Below are positions 1 to 13,800 of a stretch of DNA of 64,000 nucleotides, piece by piece. The position numbers and the translations under genes were made by a program. Under the pieces are notes generated by a model. That model saw only the letters and a program-made list of their open reading frames with translations. It had not been told where the DNA came from and did not search any database. Position 1 is the stretch's first letter. Each line of letters starts with the position of its first letter. Origin of the DNA: Liolophura sinensis (lineage: Eukaryota > Mollusca > Polyplacophora > Chitonida > Chitonidae); contig NC_088297.1 of assembly GCF_032854445.1 (NCBI RefSeq), forward strand, positions 6,839,740 to 6,903,739. The letters are read 5' to 3'.

Positions 1-1801
1 AAATGTGAGGAAAAAATGGTTCAGTGATCAGAACGCTGACTACGGCAGCAGAGGTGAGCTAGGGCCTGGTAAAATACCTGCAGTTGCTAATCAGGCACTA
101 CAACAATACAGGCACTCCTCAGACATTTCGGGTCAAACTTCAGCTGTGCCCCGAGTTACGCTTCCACAAGACTTGAGAGCAACACCTCCGCTAGAATCAC
201 AACCTGTCCCACCTTCACACTCAAGAACAACAACACAATTTCAGAGCTGAGAACAAATTCACCTGTTGAAACAAGGACAACCCCTCCCTTAGACGCGAGA
301 ATGACCCCTCCCAAAGATACCCGGGTAAGCCCACCTATCGACTCAAGGGTGACACCACCGGTAGACAAAAGAAATACAGATTCCCCTCTCATAGATGCCA
401 GGGCTTCTCCTTTACAGCGAGAGCTGTTTCAGGGCAGAGGTGACACTAAATTCAGATCAACACCCCCCTCCGTATCATCAGCCTGACCCCACAGGAGCAC
501 CGAAAACGACTCCTCCTCTGGATAAACACAGTCAGCCTTTCCCTCATTCATCACCTATTCCTATGACTTCATCCCCCAGAAATATACCAGCTCTGTCCAA
601 GGACGAGCAAGGCAAAGAAATAGAGAATTATGACGAGTATAACTCTTCGCTAGATAAGCTGAACCACAGCTTGTCAGAACTACAGGGTGAAATTATGAGG
701 CTTTCGTTGAAGCAAGAACAGTTAAAAAAGACTTCAGCGGAACCTATTGGCCCAGTTGTTTCCCCGGCCCAGTCCATGGCTGTGGCTGGACAGAATGGGC
801 ACACAGGTCAGCCATCGAGAGTGCCGCCTCCCGCCTCTCTGTGGCAGGGTCAGACTGAAGCCTCCGCCACCCAGGCATACACCAGCCCACCCGCGGCTCA
901 TCCTCAAGCACAGCAAGGTGCCCCAGCACCGTTTGTGATGCACAGTCAACCTCCTGTGAACTTTCCGGCGTCTGGTGCATACACCTCCCCAAGTCAGTAC
1001 TCTGCTGGAGGGTACATCCCACCGCAGCCGCCGTTCAGCCTTCAGTCCCCACCCATGTACCAGCAGATGTATCAGCAGAGTCCACCTTACCCAGGACCGG
1101 CCGGAGCTGCCCCATTCCTCATGCACGTGCAAGGTGCTCCTTCACAGCCATACCTGCCGCCCTCTTCCTCAGGGGCTCAATACCAGGCCCCTGTGCCTGG
1201 GGTCTCTGGCTACCAACCCCATCCCCAGTACAGTGGCACGTGCACAGTGACATCTCACTCTCACCCCCACACTGCCCCAGGCTCTGCTGGTGTACCTAGG
1301 CCTCACCAGCACACATTCCAAAATGTGGGGGACAACGTGAACCCTTACACCATGTCTAACTTACCTGAAGAGCCAGTACAAGAGAGAGTGACCTCAGCGG
1401 CTGATGACAGAGTTCAGGCGGATTTAACAGCAGTTCAACCTCAAAGTGAGTCACACGGTACTCCTTGTGCATACGCAGATAGTAACTCTTATCACACCCC
1501 TGAAAGCCAGCCGGTTCAAAATGATGAGCACAGCTCCGCTGGAGGAAACGAAGGATTTTTCATTTCATTCGGCGAAGAAACGCCAAAACGACCAAAGCCC
1601 AAACTCGGCAAAGACCGTCATAAGGAGGAATCTTATGTGCGGGCAAACTTATCAGAACGCCCTGAAACATCGGGGAATGGGAACGAGGCTTCGGACATGT
1701 CTGGGCACTCGGCCTCTCCTCAGTCTACACACAGCCAGTCTGATGCTAACACGTCAGGGATAGGCTTTGTTGTTGGTGAAGACAACACCTCCATTACCAA
1801 G
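1..1801 (+). CDS. CAMSAP: CAMSAP large linker exon (5' end outside window)
   Basis: This exon is open from base 2 in phase and ends at AAG|GTCAGT (donor 1802) in phase 0. It encodes a TPP-rich repeat (TPPLD-R type units about 165-420), a predicted helix (residues YNSSLDKLNHSLSELQGEIM, about 635-700), a long Pro/Gln/Tyr-rich tract and the family-typical GFFISFGEETPKRPKPKLGK near 1550-1610. The reading frame moves by one base near 215-245, where the local frame ends at TGA 248-250. It moves back at the C run at 461-467, where the intermediate frame ends at TGA 484-486. The two shifts cancel, which is the pattern expected from two indel errors in one exon. Confidence 0.88.
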
Positions 1802-4800
1802 GTCAGTAGCTTGTATTCATAACTGTTCACATCTGCCTTTAATACTTTCTTGAATGAATCACTGATCACATTTTACCGCCACATCATAAAAAAATGTATT
1901 TCCTATATGTATGTATTGTTGTTACTCATGTAAGTAAAATATCGTTTAAATATTAAACTACAACATTATTGCTAAATATTGATTGAACTGTCACACCATA
2001 CATGTACTCACTTGTAGGGGTTAGCACGCAAACATGGGGCAGTGACCCAATGATCAGAGTGGTCGCTGTTCAAATCCAGCTCCAGCCCCGTACATGGAAG
2101 GTCAGCAGGAAATCTGCGGATAGTCGTAGGTTTCCCCAGGCTCTGCCCGATTCTTCCCCCCCCCCCCCGAATGCTGGTTGCTGTCGTGTAAGTGAAATAT
2201 TCTTGAGCACAACGTAAAACACCAATCAAATAAAATAAATAAATATATCCAGGATGACATTATTTATTTATTTGGTGTTTTACGTCGGTACTCAAGAATA
2301 TTTCACTTAACGACGGCAGCCAGCATTATGGTGGGAGGAAACCGGGGAAACCCACGACCATCCGCAGGTTGCTGGCAGACCTTCCCACGTACAGCCGGAG
2401 AGGAAGCCAGCATGAGCTGGACTTGAACTTACAGTGACCGCATTGGTGAGAGGCTCCTGGGTCATTACGCTGTGCTAGTGCGCTAACCGACTGAGCCACT
2501 GAGGCCCCCAGCACGACATTATGTTTTGAATGATGTGGACATAAAGAATTGTGTTCACCAAATCCACTTTAAGGAACTCAAGATGACATGTACATCTCGT
2601 ATCCTTTTACACTCAACTTGCCCAAAGGGCTGAGGTCCTAGTCTTTTCAATTCAGTATTCCACTATAATGATCAAACTGTCAAAAGTCACGTTTCATTTC
2701 TATTTTAGTACATGTTTTGATATGCTTGAATATCCTGGAAGTTTTGTGACACTTCAATACCTGAGTAGTATCGATTTGTAGTTTTTTTTTTCACTTCTAT
2801 ATATCACAGGAGGGTAAGCTGACAATTGAAACACAATTAATTTCTTAACGTTTTAACACCATAAATATTGTCCTCGTGAAAGAATAAATTGTAACCGACT
2901 GGCTTATTTGATGTTAATTGGTGGTTGATGTTCTCCGGTTGTACGTGGGACGGTCTGCTAACAACCTGTGGATGGTTGTGCATTTCCCCTGGGCCCTGCT
3001 CGGTTTCCTCCCACCATAATTGCTTGTCGCCGTCGTATAAGTGAAATATTGCTAGGCACGGGTACTTAGGAAGGTCTTGCCAGCAACCTGCGAATGGTCG
3101 TATGTTTCTACCCGGGCTCTGCTTGGTTCCTCCCACCATAATGCTGGTTGCCATTGTATAAAGTGAGAAATATTCTTGACTACAGCTTAAAACCACCATC
3201 AAATCAATCAATCAGTCTAATTAGTCAATCAGTCAATCAATGTATCAGATGAATACATAAATAAATGGAAAACTTGTATTCATTGGAACTGCAAGTAAAT
3301 ACATGTAGATGGTACTGTGTGGTGATTGTTTCCAAAAAGTCATACATGTACACATTCATTTATCTTGTATAGTGAAGTTTGAATGGTAGAAATATTTATG
3401 GAAGTGAAAGGTGAAGCATAAACTCAACATGTCATGCATCATAATTCTTATACTACCTTGTGGGTAAGAAGAAGCAAAAGCGTAATTAAGAAAGGTGATA
3501 TCTGTAGAGGGTGTGGGTCGATATTTTGTGTTTTCCTCTGTGCTCTGTGAGGCAGATTTCCCCATCCAGTACACAGTGCTGATATTTTGTGTTTTCCTTT
3601 GTGATCAGCGAGGCAGATTTCCCCATCCAGTACACAGTGCTGATATTTTGTGTTTTCCTCTGTGATCAGTGAGGCAGATTTCCCCATCCAGTACACAGTT
3701 CTGATATTTTGTGTTTTCCTCTGTGATCAGTGAGGGCAGATTTCCCCATCCAGTACACAGTGCTGATATTTTGTGTTTTCTTCTGTGATCAGTGAGGCAG
3801 ATTTCCCCATCCAGTACACAGTGCTGATATTTTGTGTTTTCCTCTGTGATCAGTGAGGCAGATTTCCCCATCCAGTACACAGTTCTGATATTTTGTGTTT
3901 TCCTCTTGATCAGTGAGGCAGATTTCCCCATCCAGTACACAGTGCTGATATTTTGTGTTTTCTTCTGTGATCAGTGAGGCAGATTTCCCATCCAGTACAC
4001 AGTGCTGATATTTTGTGTTTTCCACTGTGATCAGTGAGCAGATTTTCCATCCAGTACACAGTGCTGATATTTTTGTGTTTTCCTCTTTCCAGTCCCTGGA
4101 GGATGAGATGCTGAAGAAGCGTGAGAAAATGCTACACTTACCAGCAGAAACGTCGGGAGGAGCAGGAGCGTAAGCGGCAAGAGAAAGAACAGGCTGAGGC
4201 GGAGAGGAGGGAGAAAGAACGGTAAGCTGAGTTGGGAATGAAGTCCAGAGCTTGGTGGTGGGATGCTGTGAGGGAAGCGGGCAGTTACGGAGGAGCGTAC
4301 AGTGTGAAGGACAGACTGATGTTCGATGCATCTCAGCAGAAGGGTTGTCACAGATCATCAGTAGTCTGTAATGCCAGCTGTACTCATTGTTTGTGTCATG
4401 GATTTGTTTAAATATGTTAACTCAGAGAGGTTTCTGCGTTTCCATGCAACTGTAGCAGACACCAATACATGAACATAGTGCTCAAATGTATGTGTACATC
4501 TGGGATTTAATAGAACACCTATCCGCTTTCCTCCCACATTTGTTACTGATGTCATGTCATCTCAGTGTACAGCTGCAGGTACATTTGGTACTGATGTCAT
4601 GTCATCTCAGTGTACAGCTGTAGGTTATGTGTTACTGACATCATGTCCATCTCAGTGTACAGCTGTAGGTACATGTGTTACTGAAGTCATGTCATCTCAG
4701 TGCACAGCTGTAGGTACATGTGTTACTGATGTCATGTCATCTCAGTGTACAGCTGCAGGTACATTGGTTACTGACATCATGTCATCTCAGTGTACAGCTG

Positions 4801-7800
4801 CAGGTACATTTGTTACTGATGTCATGTCATTTCAGTGTACAGCTGTAGGCACATGTGTCACTGACATCATGTCATCTCAGTGTACAGCTGTAGGTACATG
4901 TGTTACTGATGTCATGTCATCTCAGTGTACAGCTGTAGGTACATTTGTTACTGTTGTCATGTCATCTCAGTGTGCAGCTGTAGGTATAAGTGTATCTGTT
5001 TACTGATGTGTTCGCATCTCTGTAGGTAGATGTACATCTGTAATTTGTGATGTCCTGCCATGATGCTGGATGCAGGCATATAAGCAAAATATTCTTGCAG
5101 ATATTCTAAAATTTTACAGATAAATAAAGACATATATGGATATAGATAAGTTGAGGAATGAGTGAGAATTTAGGTAAGAGAAGAAGAGTGACTTGTTAAT
5201 AGATCAGTATGGATGAGAGAATGTAGGGGTGGCAAGAGTGGAAAATGGTGAAGGATATGAGAAGAGGAGTTGATGGTAGGAGGGCGGTGCAGTAGATGTG
5301 GCATTAAGGGTAATGGGAGGAGAATGAATTGTGCACGGAAGGTTCGTGTACTGTCATAGCATTGGGAAATCCCAAGTGTCAAGATGAACAATCTTCAAAA
5401 TGATAGAACGAACAGGTCAAGTCTTAACTCGCATGGATTTCACACCATTTAGACATGGAAGCTTGTCAACTTTTTATGTGAAGTTTTTGCCTGTAGTTCA
5501 GATTTGATGATGGAATATATATTTCTGAAGTATAAAAATAGTACCGCATAATTAAATTTTACTGATTTAGGCCATTGTTGTATAAGTGAAACTTTTTTGT
5601 GTACTCCGTAAGCACGAATCAAATAAATACATGTACATAAATACAGAGTTGGACAGCCCTTGGAAAGGAAATTTTAAAAAATCAAGACTTGTATATGTCT
5701 ATGTAATTCGTAGACGGAAGCAGGAAGAAACAGAGCAGCGCAAGGCAGAGGAGAGAGCCCGGCGAGATGCCATTTTCCAGAAGTACAAGGAGAGAAAGGC
5801 CAAGGATGACCAAGAGGATTCCAGTGATGAAGTCCGCACAAGGAAAGAGCGTCCTCGCGATCGCCCCAGACCCAAATCCATGATTGTGAAGACACGAACA
5901 CCCATCCAGCAGAATGGTGGAGGCCCAGTAAGGGCAGGTAACTCTCACGATGACCTGCACACAAGTTCAGCCAGAGATCTGGCTACACCATCACCAGTGC
6001 CATGTAAGCTATTTTTTGTCACAGTTTTGTCACATTTGACTGTTTTGTGATAAATTTCCTGGTTTCAAATGTTTTCATTTGTGTGAATTATTTTTGTTTT
6101 CTTTCTGTCTATATTCTTTGGTGTTTTTAGCACTATCAGTGAAGCCGTTAACGTGAAGAGTGATGACTTTCTATGTGATGTGCAGTTAAACGTCACTTTC
6201 ATGTACTTGTTCTAAAATTTCAGCATTTACATTTATGATTTTTTGGTAGGCAATCCCTGAGCATTTATTTATTTCTCTAGTTACGTATTGAATTTTTTTT
6301 TGTACCTTTAAATTATCACTGTGTTTATTTTCAGATGTATGTCTCACAAACATCTCTGACATGTCTGCAGGCTTTGAAACTAGTGCTCCATCTCCTCTCT
6401 CTCTCCCCCCCCCCCCCCCTTCCCCCCCTTCCCTATTTTTCTGCATGAGTTACCCTTCTTCATGGAGAATTAACCTGCATTTTATAAAGTAGACTGCATT
6501 TAATCTGAATGCATCATGGGCATGTGGGCCTTTACCTTCTTCGCTCAGTCTGATGTAATTTGACACCTTGTAGAAAACCAACATTTGCTTGCTTACTAAA
6601 GACAAGACATTTTCTTGTCAATTCTGTCCTTTTGGACAAACATGCTTTTGGTGGTCTTGCACAAAGCAGTTGTAGCCGAAGTTGACTGCAAGTATCATGG
6701 TAACATGTTCTCTTAGCATGTGCCTTGGTAGTAGTTACAGTCATCTTAGCCTCCGATCCCTTGATGCAAGCGTCCCCAGAGGTCAAATACATCTGTGGTC
6801 CTTTCATAAAGGTTGCCTTGTTAGAAACAAAATGTTCTCTATAACATAAAGGGATCCCATAAAGCATGAAATTCCTGTTCTGTTTCTCAGTTCCTGTATC
6901 ATTTGTGTTCTTGTTTAGTTCAGCTGTAGTTTGTTTGATCTAGGATTTGCCAATGGTGTTTTCATTTGTGGTCCTGCTTGGATTGATTTCATATTCCTCA
7001 TGATTTGTAATCTAATCATTGACTACAAAACACGTGGCCCATGCACACTGCTGTGACTTGTCTCAGGTCCATGGTGTGGAACTTGTGATCTTTTTGACTT
7101 AGCTTTTGTCATCAACTTCCATTTTCATTGAAACTCCGGACAATATAAGTACTTAAATATGCGCTTCATTGACTGTGGATGATTCCGCTATGCTGCAGTA
7201 GAAACAAGAGGCCAGAGTGAAGGGAAGTAAATATCATTCCCACCACTGTAACAAATGTTCTGTTATGAATCCCTCAAAAGAATGTATCTTTCCCGTTTGC
7301 CCTGTTACATTTCTTACAAGACATATTAATCTTACCGGTATTCCCACTGTTGTGTTACATTACGTGAGAGTCTCAGTTCCACATGTAAGTTAAATTATTT
7401 TATGCCAGACATTACCTTTTTCACACTGCTTATTCATCCATTGCATTCATACTCAGACAACATGTTTATCATCTCCTCGAATTCCTACATGTACAAGATG
7501 CATAGGTGAAAATGTCAGAATACTGCATTCTAATTTCTCATTCTGACTGTCCAGTAATATTGAAGACACTGAATATCTCCTGCCCGCTCTTCTCTCACAT
7601 TCACAGAAAGTCTCTGTTGTATCCCCACTGTTCTTGTTTATCTCATTTGGACCTGATTTTCACTGATTTTGCCCCGTCTTTGTTTGCTGATTGCAGCGGG
7701 TAGACTCACCCCCAAACGGGGCAAGCTTTATCGACCAGGTTTGTGTATAGATAGATACTAATTAATTGGCTTAACTTTGCATAATGATATATGGTTATGA

Positions 7801-10800
7801 CTCTTCCACAAGGGGCAGTAGTAAAAGTCTCAACTTGGTTTTAATTTGTATTTTTGACTAGCCTACTGATACAGACAATATTTGCGAACCAGATCAAACC
7901 CCGTCCTTCAGCATGATTCGTCAGTGGTGTTATGGACTCATCCTGCCACAAGAAGACACATTATATGTACATACAGCTAATGACTCCTTGGCGTCATACA
8001 AGCGTAGAAATGTTTCTTTTTAACCCCCTGTGACGGAGACATGTGGATTTTTATTTGTACTTGTCACTTACAGGTATCTACCTGTCCCCATCACTCTGAC
8101 TTTAAGTCTATTCTGTCCTGGCGCTACCGATCACCAATGTTGCATTTTGCAAATATAATTTTAGTTTGAGAAAATTATTTTCGGTCAACATTGCCAGCTT
8201 GGTGAAGCATAATGTCAGTCTACTGTGTTACAAGAATATTGGGTTTCAACAGCATTTTCCTGTTCATTCAATATTCTGTCGGGACCGGATCTTCTGCACA
8301 GTTGATCATCCAAACAAAACTTGCGGAAGTTCAGTCTGTACATGTGTATTCAAGGGAGGTAACAGAGGAAAAAAGCATTTAGTCTGTGTGTGTCTGGAGT
8401 TGCTCCCCTTTACACCTATGATGCCACATGTAGTCCTCGATTCTATACCTGTACACTTTTGTGGGCGATAGGAACAGGCGAGGACTAAAGCTTTTTTCTA
8501 ATGAAAATGGCTTCTTGCAGATCTAATTTTGCCATTGCTATGATAACAGAAGTGCATTCTTCAACGTTGAAGGTACATTTGGTCACTGTATTGAAAGCGC
8601 AAAAACGCTAGGTTCGTTGACAACAGCCTTGTCTGCTAAATGACATTCTAGCTGTGTTGACTTGTTCGAGACAATAATGACAATATCTTGCAACAACATT
8701 TTGATTACTGGAACGCCAAGTAAATATAGAGACTTCACAAACCTAGACACGTGTGGATATTGATTTAAACATGACTGTAAACTTATTGAGCCTCCACGAT
8801 GTTATTCATTTATTTATTTAAACCCAGTCCAAGTAGCCCATTTGTCTGTGTGCTGTGCATTCTCGTGTTACAAAGGACTGTACATGTAATTCTGATATTG
8901 GTTTAAACTGATACATGCAATTGATGCTAGGCTGCCCCGTGTCAACCACTTTGTGGAACAGTTAGCCTGTGTTGTTATGCAAAGTACACAGGCCAGCATG
9001 TTGTACATGTAAAAACATTTTAGTTCAGCATCTAACAAATCTTGTGTATCCCTTGTATTTTTAAGCTCTGTTTTTGTGGCTTGTTATTTTTTTGTTTTTG
9101 TTTGTACGTGTACATATATGTAACCTATACGGATTGCTGCCTAATATGTTGTGCATGTTTGGTTAATTTACCTGTAATATGCTGGTTATATTTGAAAGTT
9201 ACCTCGCACGTATATATGATTGGGGGCATTTCTGATGAACTTTGTTCTCTGTCACCAACACCAACATCTCAACTAACACTACTGTCATGACCGTCATGAC
9301 TGTCATGACCAGATATTCCGTCCATGACAAAGTCGCCCATTTTGCCTGATTTTCAGATTTGTACAAATCTTAGAAAGGTGTTTTGAGCGGTTTTTTGGGG
9401 TTTAGGATTTTATCCTATGAATGGAGTGTTAGAAAATACATGTAGCTGATTGTTTGCTAATTGTATGCTAATGGTGAAGTATTGGTATATTAGTGAGCTA
9501 GTGGTGGGGTTGTGGTATGCTAGTGGTGAGGTTGTGGTATGCTAATGGTGGTATGATATGATGATGACCACTTGTTCTACAAAAGATTACACCTTTATAC
9601 ATGCTCACCAATGCAGTCGATGGGAGTACAAGTCCAGCTCCTGCTGGCTTCCTTTACGGCGGTAAGTGGGAAGATCTGCCAACAACCTGCAGATGGTCGT
9701 GGGTTTCCCCCAGGGCTCTGCCCAAATTCCTCCCACCATATTGTCGGTCGCCATCATATAAGTAAAATATTCTTGAGTACAGCGTAAAACACCAATCAAA
9801 TAAATAAACATATGCACCTGTACATCATCAGTTTTGTGGCGGGGGCATCACTGGCTTAGATGATTTAGGTCACTGTTTCTCAGCTACATGTTTTCAGCAA
9901 AGTTGGTGGTTTCCTCCAGGCACTCAGGTTTCCTCCTGGCACTTAGATTTTCTTTGGGCACTCAGATTTCTCCTGGCACTTAGATTTTCTTCAGGCACTC
10001 AGATTTCCTCGAGGCACTCAGGTTTTCTCCAGGTACTCTCATAATGTTGACGACCAATCAGATATAAAGTCAATAAATAATTTTGTGGTCAGCTTGTAAA
10101 TGAGTTGCATGCTTGTATATTTATATCCCTGGTGATGAGATGCCTGAAGATGAGGTCTATGTTTCGATTTGAAGCCCGTAAAATCTGACTCGTCATCAGT
10201 TATCACGGGAAAAGCTGGAGAAGTTCTTCATCTCTGCACCAATCAGTGAACCAGAACCCGCTCTGATCTCAGCCATATCCTACAGTCTGTGATGTAGAAA
10301 ATGCAGTCCGAAATAACAGTACTGTATTAATGATGTTTGCCTTCCAAGACCAGTTCGCACCATGAACCCATACTAAACCCAGACTGTGCTTTGTAACTAA
10401 CTTTGTGCATATACAGTGTATTTCTAACAAGTGGCATGTTATTGTGGAAAGGTCTGGCGTGACACACAGTGTACAGAGAGATCCATGTGTCAGTATGCAT
10501 GTTTGTGTTACGTGTAAACTGAGTGTTAATGGTTAATACAATAGATGCACAAGTTAGTTAGTCACCTGGCACAAGTACATCTTACAGTTGTGGCATTAAG
10601 GCAGGGTAGATATAACCTGAATTTTCAACAATGGCACATTTTGACTCTATCTAACCTACATGTGACTCTACCTAACCTACATGTGACTGTACCTAACCTA
10701 CGTGTGACTATCTAACCTACATGTGACTCTATCTAACCTATCTGTGACTATCTAACCTATATGTGACTTTGTCTAACCTACATGTGACTCTATCTAACTT

Positions 10801-13800
10801 ACATGTGACTCTATCTTACGTGTGACTCTAACTTACATGTGACTCAGTGTAACCTACATGTGACTATCTAACCTACATGTGATTCTGTCCAACTCACATG
10901 TGACAATCTAACCTACATGTGACTCTGTCTAACCTACATGTGACTATCTAACCTACACGGGACTCTGTCTAAGCTACATGTGACTCTATCTAAGTTACAT
11001 GTGACTCTGTCTGACCTACATGTGACTCTGTCTGACCTATATGTATAACCTACATGTGACTGTCTGACCTACATGTGACTGTCTAACCTACATGTGACTC
11101 TGTCTGACCTACATGTGACTATCTAACCTACATGTGACTCTGCCTAAACTACATGTGACTCTGTTTGACCTACATGTGACTCTATCTAACCGACACGTGA
11201 CTCTGTCTAACCTACATGTGACTCTCTCTAACCTACATGTGACTATCTAACCTACATGTGACTATCTAACCTATATGTGACTCTATCTAACCTACATTTG
11301 ACTATCTAACCTACATGTGTCTCTGTCTAAACTACATGTGACTCTATCTAACCTACATGTGACTCTGTCTAACCTACATGTGACTATCTAACCCACATGT
11401 GACTCTGTCTAACCTACATGTGACTCTATCTAACCTACATGTGACTCTGTCCAACCTACATGTAACTATCTAACCTATATTTGACTGTCTAACCTACATG
11501 TGACTCTATCTAACCTACATGTGACTATCTAACCTACATGTGACTCTGTCTAAACTGTATTTACAAGGAAGTAATAATAAGGCATTCCTGACACCTGATT
11601 GGGCCACTTTTTTGTGAACTTAAAGTAAAGTCTTATCAGAAGAAACTCAGTGGTAGCATCAAAAATATCATTTTAAGGCCTTTTATGTGTTTCTGAGCCT
11701 GCATTTTTGCATGTCAAACTTTAGGTGAAATTCAGTAATCTCAGAAAGGTGTTTTGAGGTTTGTTGGGAAGGTACTTGTACATGTCAGGCTTGCAGGCCA
11801 ATATCCTGCTGCAATGAATCCAAAAGTAATATTTTATAACTTTTTTTAATGAAATTTTGGATCATTTTCCCAAATAATTCCGCATACGACCTTCATTTAC
11901 TGTGTGTATGTAAATATGTACACACACCTAATGACTCCTCGGCTTCACCTGACTGAAAAATTACAAGGTTAAACCCCAAGCATACATATATGTACATACA
12001 TACACACTGCACTTTTAATACATTTGTATGTGGAATAATGCGTCACTAAAATCGGCATATGTAGCATGTTTGACATGCATGTACATGTAGGTATGAAGAG
12101 CATGCCTGTCTTTGATGTGCACAAATTTTCAACTTTTGTTATCAACATGTATACAAATCCTGTCATGCTAACACTTAATGTTCATGTATGTTCTGTACAG
12201 AGCCTTTTGCCACCACCAGTTGTCTTGTTAATGGGTTATCTCCCTTGTTTTAGCTTCATGCCACCTAATGGACACGAGTGATGGCGACCCCAGAACAGCA
12301 TTACCGTACGCAGGGAGTATGACTCACAGACGACCTCCCTCTCCAGGTAGGTACACCTTTATCTGCTAGAGTAATCCCCCACCTATTGACTGATGAGTTC
12401 TTCAGGATTTACGATGTATTCTAACAGTTTAGCCAAAAATATGATAATACATGTAGATGTCTTATTTTTTGTGTCCTGTTTCATTCCTGGATTTATATAT
12501 CAACATAGAACCAACACTGAACACTTTGACCAATTTACGGACCCATTTTTTTTTTCTCCTGATATGCTCGACCGAAGACCAATCATCCCATGAACAATCA
12601 GCGAAAATACATTCTTATTTCTCGAGTAGTTAAACTGACAAACATTTTTTTAGGCCTCCAGTCTATTTTGTTCACTGTTAAGAAGAATCAAGCCCAGATG
12701 ACAAATACGGTAAATGACCGAAGCTTCGCACGTAAGACACGCGGAAATAATGAGTCCTGTGACTGTAAGTGACTTGTATGTACATGTAGATAAAGCTATG
12801 AAGACTGGTGATTCACCAATTTTTAATGGAAATAAAAGTGACCCAAAACTAAGTCACACATGTGAACAGTTCGAGGACTGCTACAAAGACTGAAGTATGG
12901 AACTGGACCATTCTGTGACCAACTAACTCAGAACAATGACCGTTGTCTGAATGGAACAAAACCAACCTAACTGCAAGAACTGCTATTTGAAGGTACCAAA
13001 GAATGCATTTTCCTATGTAGCACAAGCCTCTAGCACCAGTCCAATGAGATGACAGTTTTTTTTAGTTGCGGCTTCGGGTAAGGAGGTTTGTCAGATGCCC
13101 GAAGGTCAGTGGTTTACTCCTGGCACTCTGTGTTCTTCCTACCACAAACCTGACTGCTGTGATTTCAGGGGAAGAATTCTTTAGGGCAGCGTTAAGACCA
13201 GCGAGTTATACGAGTAAAGGATGGCAGAGTACCCTCACTGATATGCAGACATCATTCACTTTTCAGATTTGTATGCACGATACCAGAATCGCAAGGCGTC
13301 TTCAGCGCGTGGAGCAGACAGTAACAGTGAGACAGGCTCGGCAGCTGGGTCAGATTACGCTGGTGAGTTGTCTGCTTGTCGTCCTGGAATGCGTGCACCA
13401 AATTTTGTAAACAATATTTCCACTAGCTTTTCCAAAATAACTACAGTGCCACAAGCAATGTGATCTGCAAAAAAGAGGCGAAAGAATGATTCGCAGAGTT
13501 TTCTAAAAATAGGCCCAGTTCTAAGGGAGATAACTATGAGGGAGTTGAAACAGAGTAATAACTGACTTTGTCACAGACATTCATGTTACATTGTTTATAT
13601 GGTTGCGCAGTACACATGTGAGTCATGGAAGTGAAGGATAATAGGGGACTTTGCAGATCAAACTCTTGTAGGTAAAGGTAAAGAAAGTCTGCTGTATCAT
13701 TTGATTTCTCAAGAATGTTGGGGATTTTTTGATGTTAATTTAGGGATGATCTGTCTTGCTGTGTTCAGTAAGCGTAGATCTCTCTCCTTCAAGAACTTGC

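Noticed and set aside
734-1132. Minus-strand frames opposite the CAMSAP linker exon
   Set aside because: Shadows of the Pro/Gln-rich coding strand; the conserved family motifs are on the plus strand.
3520-4092. CRISPR-like regular spacing of repeats
   Set aside because: The units are contiguous tandem copies without unique spacers, in a eukaryotic intron.
4554-5006. 150-codon frame of MSSQCTAAGT-like units
   Set aside because: A 45-bp tandem repeat without a stop, inside a CAMSAP intron; no splice sites or upstream coding support.
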